A program made the position numbers and the translations under genes. Below are positions 62,274 through 64,000 of a stretch of 64,000 nucleotides of DNA, in pieces. The stretch spans positions 186,001 through 250,000 of the forward strand of contig NZ_QXGR01000005.1 in assembly GCF_003604195.1 (NCBI RefSeq), read 5' to 3'. Every line of letters starts with the position of its first letter. Within the stretch, counting starts at the first letter, position 1. The stretch comes from Simplicispira lacusdiani (GTDB lineage Bacteria; Pseudomonadota; Gammaproteobacteria; Burkholderiales; Burkholderiaceae_C). The notes below the pieces were generated by a model. That model saw only the letters and a program-made list of their open reading frames with translations, made no database searches and had not been told where the DNA came from.

Positions 62274-64000
62274 CTACTTGTTGAGCACGACGAAATACGT
62301 CATGAGCACGAAGATGCCCAGGATCATCACCAGCGCGTAGTGGAAGACGAAGCCCGTCTGCACCCGGCGCACCACACCCGCGACCCAGCCCACGATCTTC
62401 CAGGAACCGTTGACCAGTGCGCCATCGATCACGGCCTGGTCGCCACCCTTCCACAGGCCGACGCCCAAGGCACGGGCGCCGCGCGCCAGGATGTTCTCGT
62501 TGATCCAGTCGAGGTAGTACTTGTTCTCCAGCAAGGTATGGACCGGCTGGAACGTGCGCTTGATCGCCGCGGGCAGCGCGGGATTCACCATGTACATGTA
62601 GTACGACAGGGCCACGCCAGCGACCGCGAGCCAGAACGGCGCCGTCTGCAGGCCATGCAGGGCCATGCCCACGGAACCATGGAACATGGAGGCCAGTTGC
62701 GCCATGGCCGGGTGGCGCGCGGCATCGACGTAGATCACGCCCTTGAAGAAGTCGCCAAACAGCATGGGCTGGATGGTCATGAAACCGATGACCACCGAAG
62801 GCACGGCCAGCAGCACCAGCGGCACCGTGACGACCCAGGGCGACTCGTGCGGTTCGTGGTGGTCGTCATGGCCGTGACCATGGTCGTCATGGTGGTGCGC
62901 ATCCGGGTTCTGGTCGTAGCGCTCCTTGCCATGGAAGACCAGGAAATACATGCGGAACGAATAGAAGGCCGTGACGAACACACCGGCCAGCACGGCGAAG
63001 TGCGCGAAGCCGGCCGCCGGCAGGTGGCTGAAGTGCACGGCCTCGATGATGCTGTCCTTGGAGTAAAAGCCCGAGAACAGCGGCGTGCCGATCAACGCCA
63101 GGGAGCCCAGCAGCGAGGTGATCCAGGTGATGGGCATGTACTTGCGCACGCCGCCCATCCAGCGGATGTCCTGGTTGTGGTGCATGCCCATGATGACCGA
63201 ACCGGCGCCGAGGAACAGCAGGGCCTTGAAGAAGGCGTGGGTCATCAGGTGGAAGACGGCCACGGAATAGGCCGAAGCGCCGAGCGCCACGGTCATGTAA
63301 CCCAGCTGCGACAACGTGGAATAGGCCACCACACGCTTGATGTCGTTCTGGATGATGCCCAGGAAACCCATGAACAGGGCCGTGATGGAGCCGATGATGA
63401 GGATGAAGTTCAGCGCTGCGTCGGACAACTCGAACAGCGGCGACATGCGCGCCACCATGAAGATGCCGGCCGTCACCATGGTGGCGGCGTGGATCAGCGC
63501 GGAGATGGGCGTGGGGCCTTCCATCGAGTCGGGCAGCCAGACGTGCAGCGGGAACTGGGCCGACTTGCCCATGGCGCCGATGAACAGGCAGACGCAGATC
63601 ACGGTGATGAGCATCATGTCCTGGCCCATCACGTACCAGGGGAAGCCGATGGTGCCCAGCTCGCCCGCCTTGGCGAACACTTCGCCGTAGTTCAGCGTGC
63701 CGGTGTAGGCCACGATCAGGCCGATGCCGAGAATGAAGCCGAAGTCACCGACGCGGTTGACCAGGAACGCCTTCATGTTGGCGAAAATGGCCGTGGGCTT
63801 GTTGAACCAGAAACCGATCAGCAGGTAGGACACCAGACCCACGGCTTCCCATCCGAAGAAGAGCTGCAGCAGGTTATTGCTCATGACCAGTATGAGCATG
63901 GAGAAGGTGAACAGCGAGATGTACGCGAAGAAGCGGTTGTAGCCGTCGTCCTCCTCCATGTAGCCGATGGTGTAGATGTGCACCATCAGCGACACGAAGG
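62274..64000 (-). CDS. nuoL: NADH-quinone oxidoreductase subunit L (5' end outside window)
   Basis: The C-terminal 575 or so residues of NuoL are in the window; the gene starts beyond base 64000. Visible marks are FFGWEAVGLVSYLLIGFW, MGKSAQFPLHVWLPDSMEGPTP and QNDIKRVVAYSTLSQLGYM of the proton channel, and the long C-terminal lateral helix and last membrane helix. Between membrane segments there is a His/Asp-rich loop (DAHHHDDHGHGHDDHHEPHE) that may bind divalent metal. It is the first of the visible nuoL-nuoM-nuoN genes. Confidence 0.97.
   Translation of the reverse strand, partial: FVSLMVHIYTIGYMEEDDGYNRFFAYISLFTFSMLILVMSNNLLQLFFGWEAVGLVSYLLIGFWFNKPTAIFANMKAFLVNRVGDFGFILGIGLIVAYTGTLNYGEVFAKAGELGTIGFPWYVMGQDMMLITVICVCLFIGAMGKSAQFPLHVWLPDSMEGPTPISALIHAATMVTAGIFMVARMSPLFELSDAALNFILIIGSITALFMGFLGIIQNDIKRVVAYSTLSQLGYMTVALGASAYSVAVFHLMTHAFFKALLFLGAGSVIMGMHHNQDIRWMGGVRKYMPITWITSLLGSLALIGTPLFSGFYSKDSIIEAVHFSHLPAAGFAHFAVLAGVFVTAFYSFRMYFLVFHGKERYDQNPDAHHHDDHGHGHDDHHEPHESPWVVTVPLVLLAVPSVVIGFMTIQPMLFGDFFKGVIYVDAARHPAMAQLASMFHGSVGMALHGLQTAPFWLAVAGVALSYYMYMVNPALPAAIKRTFQPVHTLLENKYYLDWINENILARGARALGVGLWKGGDQAVIDGALVNGSWKIVGWVAGVVRRVQTGFVFHYALVMILGIFVLMTYFVVLNK

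Overview
This is a 64 kb piece of a GC-rich (roughly two-thirds G+C) bacterial chromosome. Gene families and gene order point to a betaproteobacterium of the Comamonadaceae (Acidovorax-like). The evidence is a Bug/TctC-type binding protein, a liv amino-acid operon, nuoL-nuoM-nuoN followed by DUF2818 and DUF1178 genes, coaBC-dut, pyrG-kdsA-eno-ftsB, and scattered copies of a GATAGCTGC/GCGCTT repeat. The genus is inference; the sequence alone supports the family fairly well. There are no rRNA genes, CRISPR arrays, intact insertion sequences or prophages. Most genes are core housekeeping.

Layout. 1-8767: lipid, translation and central metabolism (plsY, ybaK, an aldo/keto reductase divergent from an alpha/beta hydrolase, prfB with its programmed frameshift, pepN, fbp). 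8783-11214: tRNA-Thr(CGT), a LexA-controlled umuDC operon and a small lipoprotein. 11451-15477: a hypothetical gene, a SlyD-like FKBP, a glycine-zipper lipoprotein and a coaBC/hypothetical/dut operon. 15580-20146: pyrG-kdsA-DUF1330-eno-ftsB. 20270-26289: hslO, a gamma-carbonic anhydrase, a ferritin-like DUF455 protein, two tandem degenerate EAL+HDOD proteins and xerD. 26358-35392: Bug protein, AEC transporter, SGNH esterase, queG/tsaE with overlapping starts, amiC, cupin, dedA, mutL. 35470-43192: glpQ, gdhA, pilU, a long GspE/PilB-type ATPase and an MFS pump. 43179-51384: miaA followed by an ABC ATPase, a large FtsX-type permease and a CrtC/AttH lipocalin-like protein. This Att-like set is broken up by an inverted hsp20, a low-GC HEPN-like gene and a PLP enzyme. 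51425-56136: livG-livF-livK-livH-livM, transcribed leftwards. 56457-64000: an MsbA-like exporter and the end of the nuo operon.

The most interesting signal is not a gene. About twelve copies of a short (about 55-70 bp) AT-richer interrupted palindrome are scattered through the window. Five lie between genes, one of which supplies the end of queG. Seven lie inside the reading frames of six ordinary genes (pepN, coaBC, the DUF455 gene, miaA, mutL and twice in the FtsX-type permease). All sense copies are read in one frame and all antisense copies in one other frame. This resembles the protein-coding palindromic elements described in Rickettsia. A second, GC-rich repeat family of about 115 bp has two copies (after ftsB and after amiC). 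The best accessory candidate is the low-GC HEPN-like gene at 48141-48971, bracketed by an 11-bp direct repeat.
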